Below, piece by piece: positions 1-10,377 of a DNA stretch of 64,000 nt. Each line of letters opens with the position of its first letter. The stretch's first letter is position 1. This DNA comes from Nonlabens marinus S1-08 (GTDB lineage: Bacteria > Bacteroidota > Bacteroidia > Flavobacteriales > Flavobacteriaceae), in assembly GCF_000831385.1 (NCBI RefSeq), contig NZ_AP014548.1, positions 124,001-188,000 of the forward strand. Reading direction: 5' to 3'. The translations under genes were made by a program, and so were the position numbers. The notes below the pieces were generated by a model. That model was not told the DNA's origin, made no database searches, and saw only the letters and a program-made list of their open reading frames with translations.

Positions 1-1486
<1,486 letters not shown>

Positions 1487-1508
<22 letters not shown>

Positions 1509-2626
1509 CAATAGTAGGATTAGGCTGCGCTGGTAGTCACGTGCTGATTCAAATGCTGGATCATCCTGAAATGAAAGATAAAAAAATCATCGTCTTTGAT
1601 GATTTTCAGGCAGACAGCCTTGAGAAAACTTGGAGCTTTTGGGAGAAAGGCGCAGGAAAATGGGACTCGCTTTTGCTGGATCGATGGACTCAAGGCAAAT
1701 TTCAAACCAGCCAAGTAGAGATCGATCTGGGATTGAATCCTTATAGCTATAAGACAATAAAGAGTAAAGGTGTGATCGCTTTCGCGAAAGCGAAACTCCA
1801 ACAAAACCCTAACGCAACATTTGTAGATGCTCGAGTAGACCGCATTGAAGAATCAAAAGTTGCCGCTATTCATACAAATAAGGGAGTTTTCAAATCTAAA
1901 CTCGTACTAGACAGCAGAGTGTCTCCAGAATTTTATAAGGATACTGAGGCAATCACATTGCGTCAGCATTTTCTGGGATGGCATTTAAGAACTGAGCAAG
2001 AAGTATTTGATCCCGAGCGATTTGTGATGATGGACTACCGTTTAATGGATCCAGGGACAACAAGCTTTATGTATATTCTTCCTTATTCGGAAACGGAAGC
2101 CCTAGTAGAGTTCACCTATTTCTCACCAGATTTAGTGGCAGACCAGGTGTATGAAAACTACCTAAACCAATACATTGACACCTATTTAAATGCCACAGAC
2201 TATAGCATAGTTCAAACCGAGCAAGGCGTCATTCCCATGACTACATATAGATTTGAAAAGCATCACACATCATTTGTGCATAAAATAGGTACCGCTGGTG
2301 GCTGGGTGAAGAGCAGTACGGGTTACAGTTTCAAGCTGAGTGAAAAACGAGCTACTCAATTGATTTCTAATTATATTAAAGGTAGGGATTTAGACCATGG
2401 AATGCAGAAGAAACGTTTCCGGTTCTATGATGACATCATGCTAGATGTATTGCACCAGCACAACAATCGCGGACATTTACTCTTTGAGAATTTATATTCA
2501 AATAATCCGATTGCTAGAATATTTTCCTTTCTAGATGAAGAAAGTAACTTCTTGCAGGAATTGAAAATCATGCTTCCGCTCACATCACTTCCTTTTATTA
2601 AAAGCTTCTTTAAAAAGCTATTTTAA
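1487..2626 (+). CDS. crtY: lycopene beta-cyclase CrtY
   Basis: A flavoprotein of 379 residues that starts with a dinucleotide-binding motif (DIAIVGLGCAGS) typical of CrtY-family lycopene cyclases. It converts lycopene-type ends to beta-ionone rings, giving beta-carotene or the ring half of monocyclic myxol-type carotenoids. It is therefore the likely source of the substrate for Blh at 49-50 kb. It overlaps cruF by 22 nt and converges with the crtA-like gene, their last 9 bp overlapping. The palindrome at 1777-1792 is read as AFAKA near residue 100. Confidence 0.88.
1777..1792. repeat. palindromic repeat copy 2 (in crtY)
   Basis: Perfect core read as AFAKA in CrtY. Flanks AT/AA. Confidence 0.97.
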
Positions 2627-3325
2627 ACTTTCAGGAATTTCAAAATCAGGCCAGCTCCCTTTTATTTGATAGGGCTGGAATCTGGTAAATAATTCTTCCT
2701 TATACCACTGCAAAGCCTGTGTTTGTTGAATCGCTTGTTTGTGGTTTTTACCTCGATAAGCAAATTTCTTCAGTGCGTTAACATCATCCCACAAACTAAA
2801 AGTAGCCATTTGAGTGACAGGCCGCTCTCCCACTCCTGCAGTCAATAATAAATTAGGATGATCGACCAAGTCTTTTTGAGACGTAGGAACATAATTCCAA
2901 AACTTGCGAAGCATTGTCAACTTTATAGTTGCTCTGGTAATCACAGCGATGTAAGGATTGCTGTCATCAAGCTCAGAACTCGACTTGAAAGGATTTTCTC
3001 CAGACCATAAGCCGTAAGCCCTAATCGATTTCATAAAAATAGTCAATCTATGGCTGCTATGCTTTTCATAGCGTTTGCTTAGAGAATTAGCATTAAAATA
3101 CGCAACTGCTTTCTCCTCGCTATCCCATACCTGCAAAACTGCATATACTGAAAAGTCAGGTCTTGGGTCAAAATTCTCCTTGCCACTGCCTAATAATTTA
3201 TAAAAACTCAAGCCTTCTACTCTTTTCATAGGGCGATGTGCAAACTGCATCATCCCAAATGCCCATAACTGATCCCAGAAAGAATCGTATTTGTAAAAGG
3301 TAAGCGTGGTAATTTGATTGGACAT
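2618..3325 (-). CDS. spheroidene monooxygenase-like (CrtA family) oxygenase
   Basis: The 235-residue product resembles the CrtA/spheroidene monooxygenase family (opening MSNQITTLTFYKY..., internal GERPVTQMATFSLWDD). CrtA puts keto groups at C-2 of acyclic carotenoids, so here it may modify the acyclic end made by the desaturase and CruF. I chose the ATG at 3325 over a frame start at 3430 because a good Bacteroidetes promoter ends just upstream of 3325 (3341-3371), and the extra N-terminal residues look like untranslated leader. The carotenoid role is inferred from context. Confidence 0.7.
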   Translation of the reverse strand: MSNQITTLTFYKYDSFWDQLWAFGMMQFAHRPMKRVEGLSFYKLLGSGKENFDPRPDFSVYAVLQVWDSEEKAVAYFNANSLSKRYEKHSSHRLTIFMKSIRAYGLWSGENPFKSSSELDDSNPYIAVITRATIKLTMLRKFWNYVPTSQKDLVDHPNLLLTAGVGERPVTQMATFSLWDDVNALKKFAYRGKNHKQAIQQTQALQWYKEELFTRFQPYQIKGSWPDFEIPESLK

Positions 3326-3340
3326 AAAAATTGTGATAAT

Positions 3341-3371
3341 CAAAGGTAGTCTTGGCGCCTGTAGACCACAA
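3341..3371 (-). promoter_or_regulatory. Bacteroidetes-type promoter for the crtA-like gene
   Basis: Read on the minus strand, TTG at 3371-3369 is followed after 20 nt by TACCTTTG at 3348-3341. This matches the TTG/TAnnTTTG consensus and places transcription start about 10 nt before the ATG at 3325. It also settles the start codon. Confidence 0.65.
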
Positions 3372-3428
3372 ATTTTGCGCCTGTTGAATAAGGTTTTGGT
3401 CGTATCTTTTTCGAAATATTTCCTTTTC

Positions 3429-5111
3429 ATGAAGAATTACTTTTTAGAGATTTCATTTCTATTATTTCTACTAACATTCAGCTCACTGAAAGCACAAACC
3501 TATGCCCGTAATGGGATGGTTGTTTCAGACAACAAGCTCGCTAGCGATGCAGGTGTTCAAATTCTAAAAAGAGGTGGCAATGCCATAGATGCAACCGTTG
3601 CTACTGCATTTGCGCTTGCCGTAACACACCCTGCTGCGGGTAATATAGGTGGTGGTGGTTTTCTAGTGTACTTACCAGAAAATGGACAAGCAACTACAAT
3701 CGACTTTAGAGAAAAAGCACCTTTAGCTTCCAGTCCAACTATGTTTCTAGACGAGAATGGAAAGCTTGTTCCTGGAAGCAATCATGATTCTATAAAAGCT
3801 ATAGGTGTTCCTGGAACCGTGGCAGGAATGTTTTTGGCCCATAAAAAATACGGCAAACTTCCATGGTCAGATTTACTGTCTCCAGCAATCCAACTAGCAA
3901 AAACAGGATTCCCTCTTACTTGGGCATTATATAATGAAGGGAATTATCATTATACCAACAACTCTACTGAATTTCTCAAGAATTATTTTATTAAGGACGA
4001 TGGCTCAATGACCAGTTTTGGAGAAGTTTGGAAACAACCAGAATTGGCCAAGACCTTAGAGTGGATTGCTAAAAAAGGTCAAGATGGTTTTTATAAAGGG
4101 AAAATTGCCAGCCAAATAGATGCCTTTATGAAAGCGAACGGTGGTTTGATCACGACACAGGATCTCGCAAAATACCAAGCGGTAGAAAGAGCACCAATTC
4201 ACGGGACCTTCAACGGTTATGATATTTACAGCATGCCACCGCCTAGTTCAGGAGGTGTTACCATGACGGCAATGCTCAATTTTATAGAACAGGCGAATGC
4301 TGAGGAAATACCTTTCAACTCAACCGCCTACACACATTTGATGATTGAGGCGATGCGTCGTGGTTATGCCGATCGTGCAGAATATTTAGGGGATCCAGAT
4401 TTCAATCTGGAGATGCCTTTGAATCTTTTAACTTCTAAAGACCATGCGATCGCAAGGTTTAAGAACTTTGACAAAAACAAGGCATCTGTGAGTGATTCGA
4501 CCAGCTTCGGCCACCCATATGACGGTGAAAATACCACTCACTTTTCAGTGGTCGATAGGGAAGGAAATGCTGTAAGTGTGACCTACACACTGGAACAATC
4601 TTACGGCTCTGGGCTAGGAGATCCTGAACTAGGTTTTATATTCAACAATGAAATGGGTGATTTCAATGCTGTACCTGGTGAAACAAAAAGCAATGGACAG
4701 ATAGGAACTGACCCTAATCTCATTGCACCAGAAAAACGAATGCTCTCTTCTATGAATCCTACCATCGTTGCAAAGGATGGTCAGCCAGTTCTGGTCATGG
4801 GAAGTCCTGGAGGGCGCACGATTATCAACACCGTTTTCCAGGCGGTGCTGAACACCATTTTATATGACATGCCGGTAGATGAATCAATTGAAGCAATGAA
4901 AATCCATCACCAATGGTTGCCTGATGTCACCTATTACGAACGCAATAAAATGTCACCAGATACGGTGCGAGCATTGGAAGCCATGGGACACGAAATGATT
5001 CCCGTGGGCCAGCTAGGTAGGCTCATGGGAATTCAATTCTTCCCTAAGGATGGAGTTTACTTTGGAGCGTCTGACAGTTCAAGTCCAGATGGAGCTGCTG
5101 TAGGTTATTAA
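3429..5111 (+). CDS. ggt: gamma-glutamyltranspeptidase
   Basis: An Ntn-hydrolase of 560 residues with signal peptide MKNYFLEISFLLFLLTFSSL. The proenzyme cuts itself before the threonine of the NTTHFSVVD motif (Thr369 from the ATG at 3429) into large and small subunits. The substrate-binding SSGG (PPPSSGG) and GSPGG segments are present. It hydrolyses or transfers the gamma-glutamyl group of glutathione and related peptides in the periplasm. I preferred 3429 to an upstream frame start at 3318 because only 3429 begins with a clean signal peptide. It is divergent from the crtA-like gene. Confidence 0.93.
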   Translation: MKNYFLEISFLLFLLTFSSLKAQTYARNGMVVSDNKLASDAGVQILKRGGNAIDATVATAFALAVTHPAAGNIGGGGFLVYLPENGQATTIDFREKAPLASSPTMFLDENGKLVPGSNHDSIKAIGVPGTVAGMFLAHKKYGKLPWSDLLSPAIQLAKTGFPLTWALYNEGNYHYTNNSTEFLKNYFIKDDGSMTSFGEVWKQPELAKTLEWIAKKGQDGFYKGKIASQIDAFMKANGGLITTQDLAKYQAVERAPIHGTFNGYDIYSMPPPSSGGVTMTAMLNFIEQANAEEIPFNSTAYTHLMIEAMRRGYADRAEYLGDPDFNLEMPLNLLTSKDHAIARFKNFDKNKASVSDSTSFGHPYDGENTTHFSVVDREGNAVSVTYTLEQSYGSGLGDPELGFIFNNEMGDFNAVPGETKSNGQIGTDPNLIAPEKRMLSSMNPTIVAKDGQPVLVMGSPGGRTIINTVFQAVLNTILYDMPVDESIEAMKIHHQWLPDVTYYERNKMSPDTVRALEAMGHEMIPVGQLGRLMGIQFFPKDGVYFGASDSSSPDGAAVGY

Positions 5112-5112
5112 A

Positions 5113-5799
5113 ATGAGAGGTATGAATTTTCTGGTCATTTCGCTTTCGCGAAAGCGAACTCTTTCTCCTATTAATTACAATCAATGGATTTTATCGACGG
5201 TATTGCTATTTGCTTCCTTATCTCTTTATTCTCAAAAGATGGAGCGTCCATTGCGACTAGGGGTTCATATAGGATATTCTCAGCAAGATGTTTTTCCATT
5301 TGGGGATGAAGACTATGCACATACATCGAGGTATATCAAATTACAAATAGGCACGCCCATCTGGGAGAGGCAACGTCAAAGCTTGGAGGTCTTAGTAGAA
5401 CCCTCAGTCTACTTTGTAGAACATCAATTGCTGAACCTCTTTTTTATCAAGCCATCTCATCCCAATTTTCAGGAAAATCGGGAGCTTTTTACTCAAAATA
5501 GATCCTACCAAGAATATGCGCTCAATCTAGGTTTGATCTATGCATATAGCTTAAATCAAAATTTCAAGACTTATGGTTTGATCAGCGTTGGTCCCATGAC
5601 TGCAACGGCAGATACAGAACGGCAGCGTAAAGGCTTTTCCTTCTCTGACATTCTGGGTATAGGAATGCGCTATGAATTAGGGAAATGGAATTATGATTTA
5701 CGTTTTAGCTTGCGTCACGTGAGTAGCGCAAATTTGCGACGGCCTAACAACGGTCACAATAATGCGGGAATTGAAATAGGATTCTCCTATAATTTATGA
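5113..5799 (+). CDS. PagL-like lipid A deacylase / acyloxyacyl hydrolase (outer membrane)
   Basis: A 228-residue outer-membrane barrel-type protein. The C-terminal segment RHVSSANLRRPNNG...GIEIGFSY matches the PagL active-site pattern of His, Ser two residues on, and a later Glu. PagL enzymes remove the 3-O acyl chain of lipid A. The hydrophobic signal (ILSTVLLFASLSLYSQ) is preceded by an unusually long, basic n-region partly encoded by the palindrome at 5141-5156 (SLSRKR). It starts 1 nt after ggt stops, so the two are probably co-transcribed. Confidence 0.7.
   Translation: MRGMNFLVISLSRKRTLSPINYNQWILSTVLLFASLSLYSQKMERPLRLGVHIGYSQQDVFPFGDEDYAHTSRYIKLQIGTPIWERQRQSLEVLVEPSVYFVEHQLLNLFFIKPSHPNFQENRELFTQNRSYQEYALNLGLIYAYSLNQNFKTYGLISVGPMTATADTERQRKGFSFSDILGIGMRYELGKWNYDLRFSLRHVSSANLRRPNNGHNNAGIEIGFSYNL
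5141..5156. repeat. palindromic repeat copy 3 (in pagL-like gene)
   Basis: Perfect core with TT/AA flanks (full 20-mer). Read as SLSRKR in the signal-peptide n-region, the only genic copy in this frame. Confidence 0.97.
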
Positions 5800-5862
5800 T
5801 TTCATTTAAATTCGGGCTGATTTTTGTAGGGTACATTACCACATTATCCCTATTACAATAAA

Positions 5863-6636
5863 ATGAAAAACACAGCCCTAATCACTGGTGCCAGTAGCGG
5901 CATAGGTAAGGAATTATGTATTATCCATGCCGAGCGTGGCAACGATCTGGTCGTTATCGCTCGCAGTGAAAAACATTTAAACGGTTTAAAAGCGCAATTG
6001 GAATCTCAATATGGTATTGAGGTCTATGTCATCGCTAAAGATTTAACAGAGTCCAAGGCCGTGCATGAAATTCATGCAGAGTTAGAACAACAAAAAATTA
6101 CTATTGATTTCTTAATCAATAACGCTGGATTTGGTGGAACTGGATTTTTCCAAGAACGCGATTGGAAAGAGGATCAATCCATGATACAATTAAATGTTAT
6201 GGCATTGACAGAACTTTGTCATAAGTTCCTTCCAGAAATGGTCGCTAGAAATAGCGGTAGAATCCTCAATGTTTCTTCAACTGCTAGTCTCATGCCAGGA
6301 CCGCTTCAAGCGGTTTATTTTGCTACCAAAGCCTACGTTACTTCACTAAGTAATGCTATGAGTGAAGAACTCAAAGACACTAACGTTACAGTGACTAACT
6401 TAATGCCTGGAGCCACAGAAACTAATTTTGCTAAAACTGCAGGGCTTGAAAACAGCGCCTTGTTTGAGGACACGGCAAGTGCTCAAAGCGTTGCTCTAGC
6501 TGGCTATGAAGGAATGATGAAAGGGAAAATGGATGTCAAGGCTGGATTGTCTCTAGGCCAAAGCTTAATGCTAAAAGCCTTACCATTAACTCCTAAAAAA
6601 ATAGTGATGGGCCAAGTGCGTAAAATGCAAGAATAA
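5863..6636 (+). CDS. short-chain dehydrogenase/reductase
   Basis: A classical SDR of 257 residues, with the cofactor motif TGASSGIG at the N-terminus, the NNAG structural motif and the Ser...YFATK catalytic pair. It resembles the DltE/YqjQ-like general oxidoreductase group, whose substrates cannot be told from sequence. It has its own 63-nt upstream gap and ends at a strong bidirectional terminator shared with the aconitase gene. Confidence 0.85.
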   Translation: MKNTALITGASSGIGKELCIIHAERGNDLVVIARSEKHLNGLKAQLESQYGIEVYVIAKDLTESKAVHEIHAELEQQKITIDFLINNAGFGGTGFFQERDWKEDQSMIQLNVMALTELCHKFLPEMVARNSGRILNVSSTASLMPGPLQAVYFATKAYVTSLSNAMSEELKDTNVTVTNLMPGATETNFAKTAGLENSALFEDTASAQSVALAGYEGMMKGKMDVKAGLSLGQSLMLKALPLTPKKIVMGQVRKMQE

Positions 6637-6660
6637 AACAGCTGATGCTCCCAAAATAAA

Positions 6661-6691
6661 AAGAGCGTTACCAATCAATGGTAACGCTCTT
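6661..6691. terminator. bidirectional rho-independent terminator
   Basis: A perfect 13-bp stem (6661-6673 with 6679-6691) and a 5-nt loop, flanked by A and T tracts. It lies between the convergent SDR and aconitase genes. Confidence 0.9.
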
Positions 6692-6713
6692 TTATTACGT
6701 AACAGTTTAAAAA

Positions 6714-8981
6714 TTAAGCTGCGTTTTCTTCTTTTATCAAGTTCAAGGCACTTCCCTTACGATACCATTTGATTTGAGCATCATTGTAGGTATGATTTAC
6801 TTTAAAGGTATCCTTAGAACCATCCTTGTGAACCAATTCAACCGTCAATGGTTGGTCTGGAGCAAAGTTTTCAAGATCTACAAAGTTGAAAGTATCGTCT
6901 TCTTGAATCAAATCATAGTCTGATTCATTTGCAAAAGTGACACCTAACATCCCTTGCTTCTTAAGGTTGGTCTCATGAATTCGAGCAAATGACTTCACTA
7001 ATACCACATAAACTCCTAAGTGACGAGGCTCCATGGCAGCATGCTCTCTAGAAGAACCTTCACCATAGTTATGATCGCCAACTACAACCGTTGGAATCCC
7101 AGCTTTCTTATAAGCTCTCTGTGTTTTAGGTACTGCATCGTACTCACCATCAATCTGGCTCTTCACTAGATTGGTTTGTTTGTTGAATGCGTTTACCGCT
7201 CCAATCAAACAGTTGTTAGAAATATTATCCAGGTGTCCGCGGTACTTCAACCATGGTCCTGCCATAGAAATATGGTCTGTAGTACACTTACCGAAAGCTT
7301 TGATCAACAATTTAGCTCCCATTAAGTTTTCTCCATCCCATGGTTCAAATGGAGTTAGTAGTTGCAAACGGTCGCTATCTTCCGCCACTTTTACACTTAC
7401 TTTACTCCCATCTTCTACAGGCGCTTCATATCCCGCATCCTCTACTTCAAAACCTTTAGGTGGTAATTCAATTCCTGAAGGTTCATCCAGCATTACTTCT
7501 TCACCGTCTTCATTGATGAGTTTATCCGTCATTGGGTTAAAATCCAATCGACCTGATATGGCAATCGCTGCAACCATTTCTGGTGATCCTACGAAGGCGT
7601 GTGTGTTTGGGTTTCCATCAGCACGCTTAGAGAAGTTACGGTTGAATGAGTGTACAATGGTGTTTTTAGCATCGCCTTTAGCATCACTACGATCCCATTG
7701 ACCTATACATGGTCCACAAGCATTCGTAAATATAGTAGCATCAAGATCTTCAAAAACCTTCAGGATTCCATCACGCTCTGCTGTAAAACGGATTTGTTCA
7801 GAACCTGGGTTGATACCAAAATCAGATTTAGGCTTGATATTTTTCTTTACCGCTTGTTCAGCAATAGAAGCTGCTCTAGTTAAATCTTCATAAGAAGAGT
7901 TGGTACAAGAACCTATAAGCCCCCAATCTACTTTTAATGGCCAGTCATTTTCTTTGGCTTTCTCTCCTAGCTGTCCTACTGGAGTGGCTAGGTCTGGAGT
8001 AAATGGTCCATTCAAATGTGGTACCAATTCATCCAGATTGATCTCAATTACTTGGTCAAAATATTGCTCTGGATTTGCATATACCTCATCATCTGCCGTT
8101 AGGTATTTTGCTACTTTGTCTGCTTCATCAGCGATATCTGCACGGTCTGTTGCTCTTAGGTATCTAGACATGGATTCATCATAACCAAATGTAGAAGTGG
8201 TAGCACCTACTTCAGCACCCATATTACAGATAGTTCCTTTACCAGTACAGGATAAGTTTTTAGCTCCCTCACCGAAATATTCAATGATCGCACCTGTTCC
8301 TCCTTTTACCGTAAGAATTCCAGCTACCTTAAGGATCACATCCTTAGCACTGGTCCAGCCGTTTATTTTTCCTGTTAGTTTCACTCCTATCAACTTAGGG
8401 AATTTTAATTCCCAAGCCATTCCTGCCATAACATCTACAGCATCTGCCCCACCTACTCCAATTGCTACCATTCCTAGTCCACCAGCATTTACCGTATGTG
8501 AATCAGTTCCTATCATCATTCCTCCTGGGAACGCGTAATTTTCAAGAACCACTTGGTGAATAATTCCTGCACCTGGCTTCCAAAATCCAATTCCATATTT
8601 ATTAGAAACGGAACCTAAAAAATCAAATACTTCATGACTCACATCATTTGCGCGTGCTAAATCCTTACTCGCACCTTGCTTTGCTTGAATCAAGTGATCA
8701 CAGTGAACCGTTGTAGGGACTGCTACTTGACTTTTTCCAGCTTGCATAAATTGCAATAATGCCATTTGAGCCGTTGCATCCTGACACGCTATGCGGTCTG
8801 GAGCAAAATCAACATAATCTTTCCCACGAGTGAAAGGCTTCTCTGCCTTACCATCCCATAGGTGAGAATAAAGTATTTTTTCTGAAAGTGTCAAGGGTTT
8901 TCCGACAAGCTCACGTGCTTTGTCCACGCGCTCTGGCATAGTCTCATACACTTTTTTGATCATGTCAATGTCAAAAGCCAT
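6714..8981 (-). CDS. acn: aconitate hydratase (mitochondrial-type)
   Basis: At 755 residues this matches the size of mitochondrial-type aconitases, shorter than the roughly 890 of AcnA/IRP. It isomerises citrate and isocitrate in the TCA cycle. The [4Fe-4S] ligand cysteines are visible in [11 protein letters not shown] and [10 protein letters not shown], and substrate-binding GTDSHT and [10 protein letters not shown] are present. It is a single-gene unit, separated from the moxR operon by 242 nt that include a palindrome hairpin. Confidence 0.95.
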   Translation of the reverse strand: MAFDIDMIKKVYETMPERVDKARELVGKPLTLSEKILYSHLWDGKAEKPFTRGKDYVDFAPDRIACQDATAQMALLQFMQAGKSQVAVPTTVHCDHLIQAKQGASKDLARANDVSHEVFDFLGSVSNKYGIGFWKPGAGIIHQVVLENYAFPGGMMIGTDSHTVNAGGLGMVAIGVGGADAVDVMAGMAWELKFPKLIGVKLTGKINGWTSAKDVILKVAGILTVKGGTGAIIEYFGEGAKNLSCTGKGTICNMGAEVGATTSTFGYDESMSRYLRATDRADIADEADKVAKYLTADDEVYANPEQYFDQVIEINLDELVPHLNGPFTPDLATPVGQLGEKAKENDWPLKVDWGLIGSCTNSSYEDLTRAASIAEQAVKKNIKPKSDFGINPGSEQIRFTAERDGILKVFEDLDATIFTNACGPCIGQWDRSDAKGDAKNTIVHSFNRNFSKRADGNPNTHAFVGSPEMVAAIAISGRLDFNPMTDKLINEDGEEVMLDEPSGIELPPKGFEVEDAGYEAPVEDGSKVSVKVAEDSDRLQLLTPFEPWDGENLMGAKLLIKAFGKCTTDHISMAGPWLKYRGHLDNISNNCLIGAVNAFNKQTNLVKSQIDGEYDAVPKTQRAYKKAGIPTVVVGDHNYGEGSSREHAAMEPRHLGVYVVLVKSFARIHETNLKKQGMLGVTFANESDYDLIQEDDTFNFVDLENFAPDQPLTVELVHKDGSKDTFKVNHTYNDAQIKWYRKGSALNLIKEENAA

Positions 8982-9176
8982 ATATATGTAATTTTTATAA
9001 AATCTGTTTCCCGCGAATTTACGAAATACTAAGGCTATTTGAAAATATCAGTAGAACCTAGTAAATGATTGTTGTATTCTTAGGAATTCCATAAATTCAC
9101 ACTCCTAAATTCAGTGAATCTGCATTTTAGGTGATGATGAATTATCAGATTCACATTTCAAGAGTTGTAAATTGAT

Positions 9177-9206
9177 GTTTTTTCGCTTTCGCGAAAGCGA
9201 AAAAAC
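9177..9206. terminator. 30-bp perfect palindrome around a repeat copy, probable terminator
   Basis: The 16-bp repeat core (9184-9199) is extended on both sides by G/C and six T/A bases, giving a perfect 30-bp palindrome. Transcribed, it gives a hairpin ending in a U-tract. It lies 18 nt past the stop of the last gene of the moxR operon and before aconitase. Confidence 0.55.
9184..9199. repeat. palindromic repeat copy 4 (intergenic)
   Basis: Perfect core inside a 30-bp palindrome, between the small membrane gene and aconitase. Confidence 0.97.
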
Positions 9207-9223
9207 AAAAGCCTCTTTACAAA

Positions 9224-9403
9224 TTATGACTTTTGAAACCTTATTTTGATAAAAAGAGCGATGGCAAGGATGTCGATACCGTATCCAAAATAGAATAAAA
9301 TAGAGGAAATTAAAGGCTGTGAGTCACGCACTGGTGCACTCAATGCAACCAAAAGACCGCCTAGAAAAAGCATCAAAAGTGGTAAGGTGTACCGTCGGGC
9401 CAT
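9224..9403 (-). CDS. small two-helix membrane protein downstream of moxR
   Basis: A 59-residue frame starts with MARRYTLPLLMLFLGGLLVA and ends in IRFQKS. It has two hydrophobic segments (about 5-22 and 32-53) and a basic tail. Its ATG directly abuts the moxR stop at 9404, a typical coupled arrangement. I do not recognise a family. Length, placement and composition suggest a real gene rather than chance. Confidence 0.55.
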   Translation of the reverse strand: MARRYTLPLLMLFLGGLLVALSAPVRDSQPLISSILFYFGYGIDILAIALFIKIRFQKS

Positions 9404-10357
9404 CTACATTATTTTTGCAATCAGGCTGTCCTCCGTATGGCCTTCTGCTTCTGCCTTATAATTCTTAATGATGCGATGTCTAAGGATTCCTGGAGCCACA
9501 GCCTTGACATCTTCAATGTCTGGACTGTATTTACCGCGGGTAGCAGCATGGGTTTTAGCGGCGAGTATCAGGTTTTGTGAGGCTCTAGGTCCTGCTCCCC
9601 AGTCAATGTATTCCTTAATAATTTCAGGTGCCTTGTCTGACTTAGGCCTAGTTTTACCAACCAACTGGACAGCGTATTCAATCACATTATCAGCCACGGG
9701 AATGCGACGAACTAATTGTTGCAAATCCACGATCTCTTGCGCACTGAATAATGGAATCACTTTAGGTTTGTGATCTGAAGTAGTAGCCTTCACCACATCG
9801 ATCTCTTCCTGATAGGATGGATATTCTAAATTGATAGCGAACATGAAACGGTCCAATTGCGCTTCAGGCAATGGATAGGTTCCCTCTTGTTCAATGGGAT
9901 TTTGAGTAGCAAGAACGAAGTATGGATTTTCCAACTCGTACCTGTGTCCTGCCACTGTTACTGATCTCTCCTGCATAGCTTCAAGCAAAGCAGCCTGTGT
10001 TTTAGGAGGTGTACGATTGATCTCGTCTGCGAGAATGATATTAGAGAATACCGGGCCCTGAATAAATTTGAATTGACGGCTTTCATCAAGTATTTCACTA
10101 CCTAAAATATCAGATGGCATCAAGTCTGGAGTAAACTGAATCCGCTTAAATTTCAAGCCTAAAGCCTGGGCAATGGTGTTCACCATCAACGTTTTTGCCA
10201 ATCCTGGAACACCTATGAGCAATGCGTGACCTCCAGAAAAAATACTAATCAGAATTTGATCAATGACATGATCTTGTCCTATAATGACTTTACTTATTTC
10301 TTTCTTAAGCTCTTTGTGTCTAACGACTAGATGGTCGATCGCTGCTACATCTGACAT
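9404..10357 (-). CDS. MoxR-family AAA+ ATPase
   Basis: A 317-residue AAA+ protein with Walker A (GVPGLAKT), Walker B (ILADEINR), the MoxR helix-2 insert region (QAALLEAMQE) and sensor motif ATQNP. MoxR ATPases act as chaperones that assemble or activate metal enzymes and envelope complexes, usually next to von Willebrand factor A and DUF58 genes. Those partners are absent here. Instead it sits 20 nt downstream of three parvulin chaperones, suggesting an envelope maturation role. Confidence 0.9.
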   Translation of the reverse strand: MSDVAAIDHLVVRHKELKKEISKVIIGQDHVIDQILISIFSGGHALLIGVPGLAKTLMVNTIAQALGLKFKRIQFTPDLMPSDILGSEILDESRQFKFIQGPVFSNIILADEINRTPPKTQAALLEAMQERSVTVAGHRYELENPYFVLATQNPIEQEGTYPLPEAQLDRFMFAINLEYPSYQEEIDVVKATTSDHKPKVIPLFSAQEIVDLQQLVRRIPVADNVIEYAVQLVGKTRPKSDKAPEIIKEYIDWGAGPRASQNLILAAKTHAATRGKYSPDIEDVKAVAPGILRHRIIKNYKAEAEGHTEDSLIAKIM

Positions 10358-10377
10358 GCGCTGGTTGGTTGTTATGG

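Noticed and set aside
7171..8538. Long plus-strand frames opposite aconitase
   Set aside because: They lack family features and arise from codon bias of the aconitase gene on the other strand.
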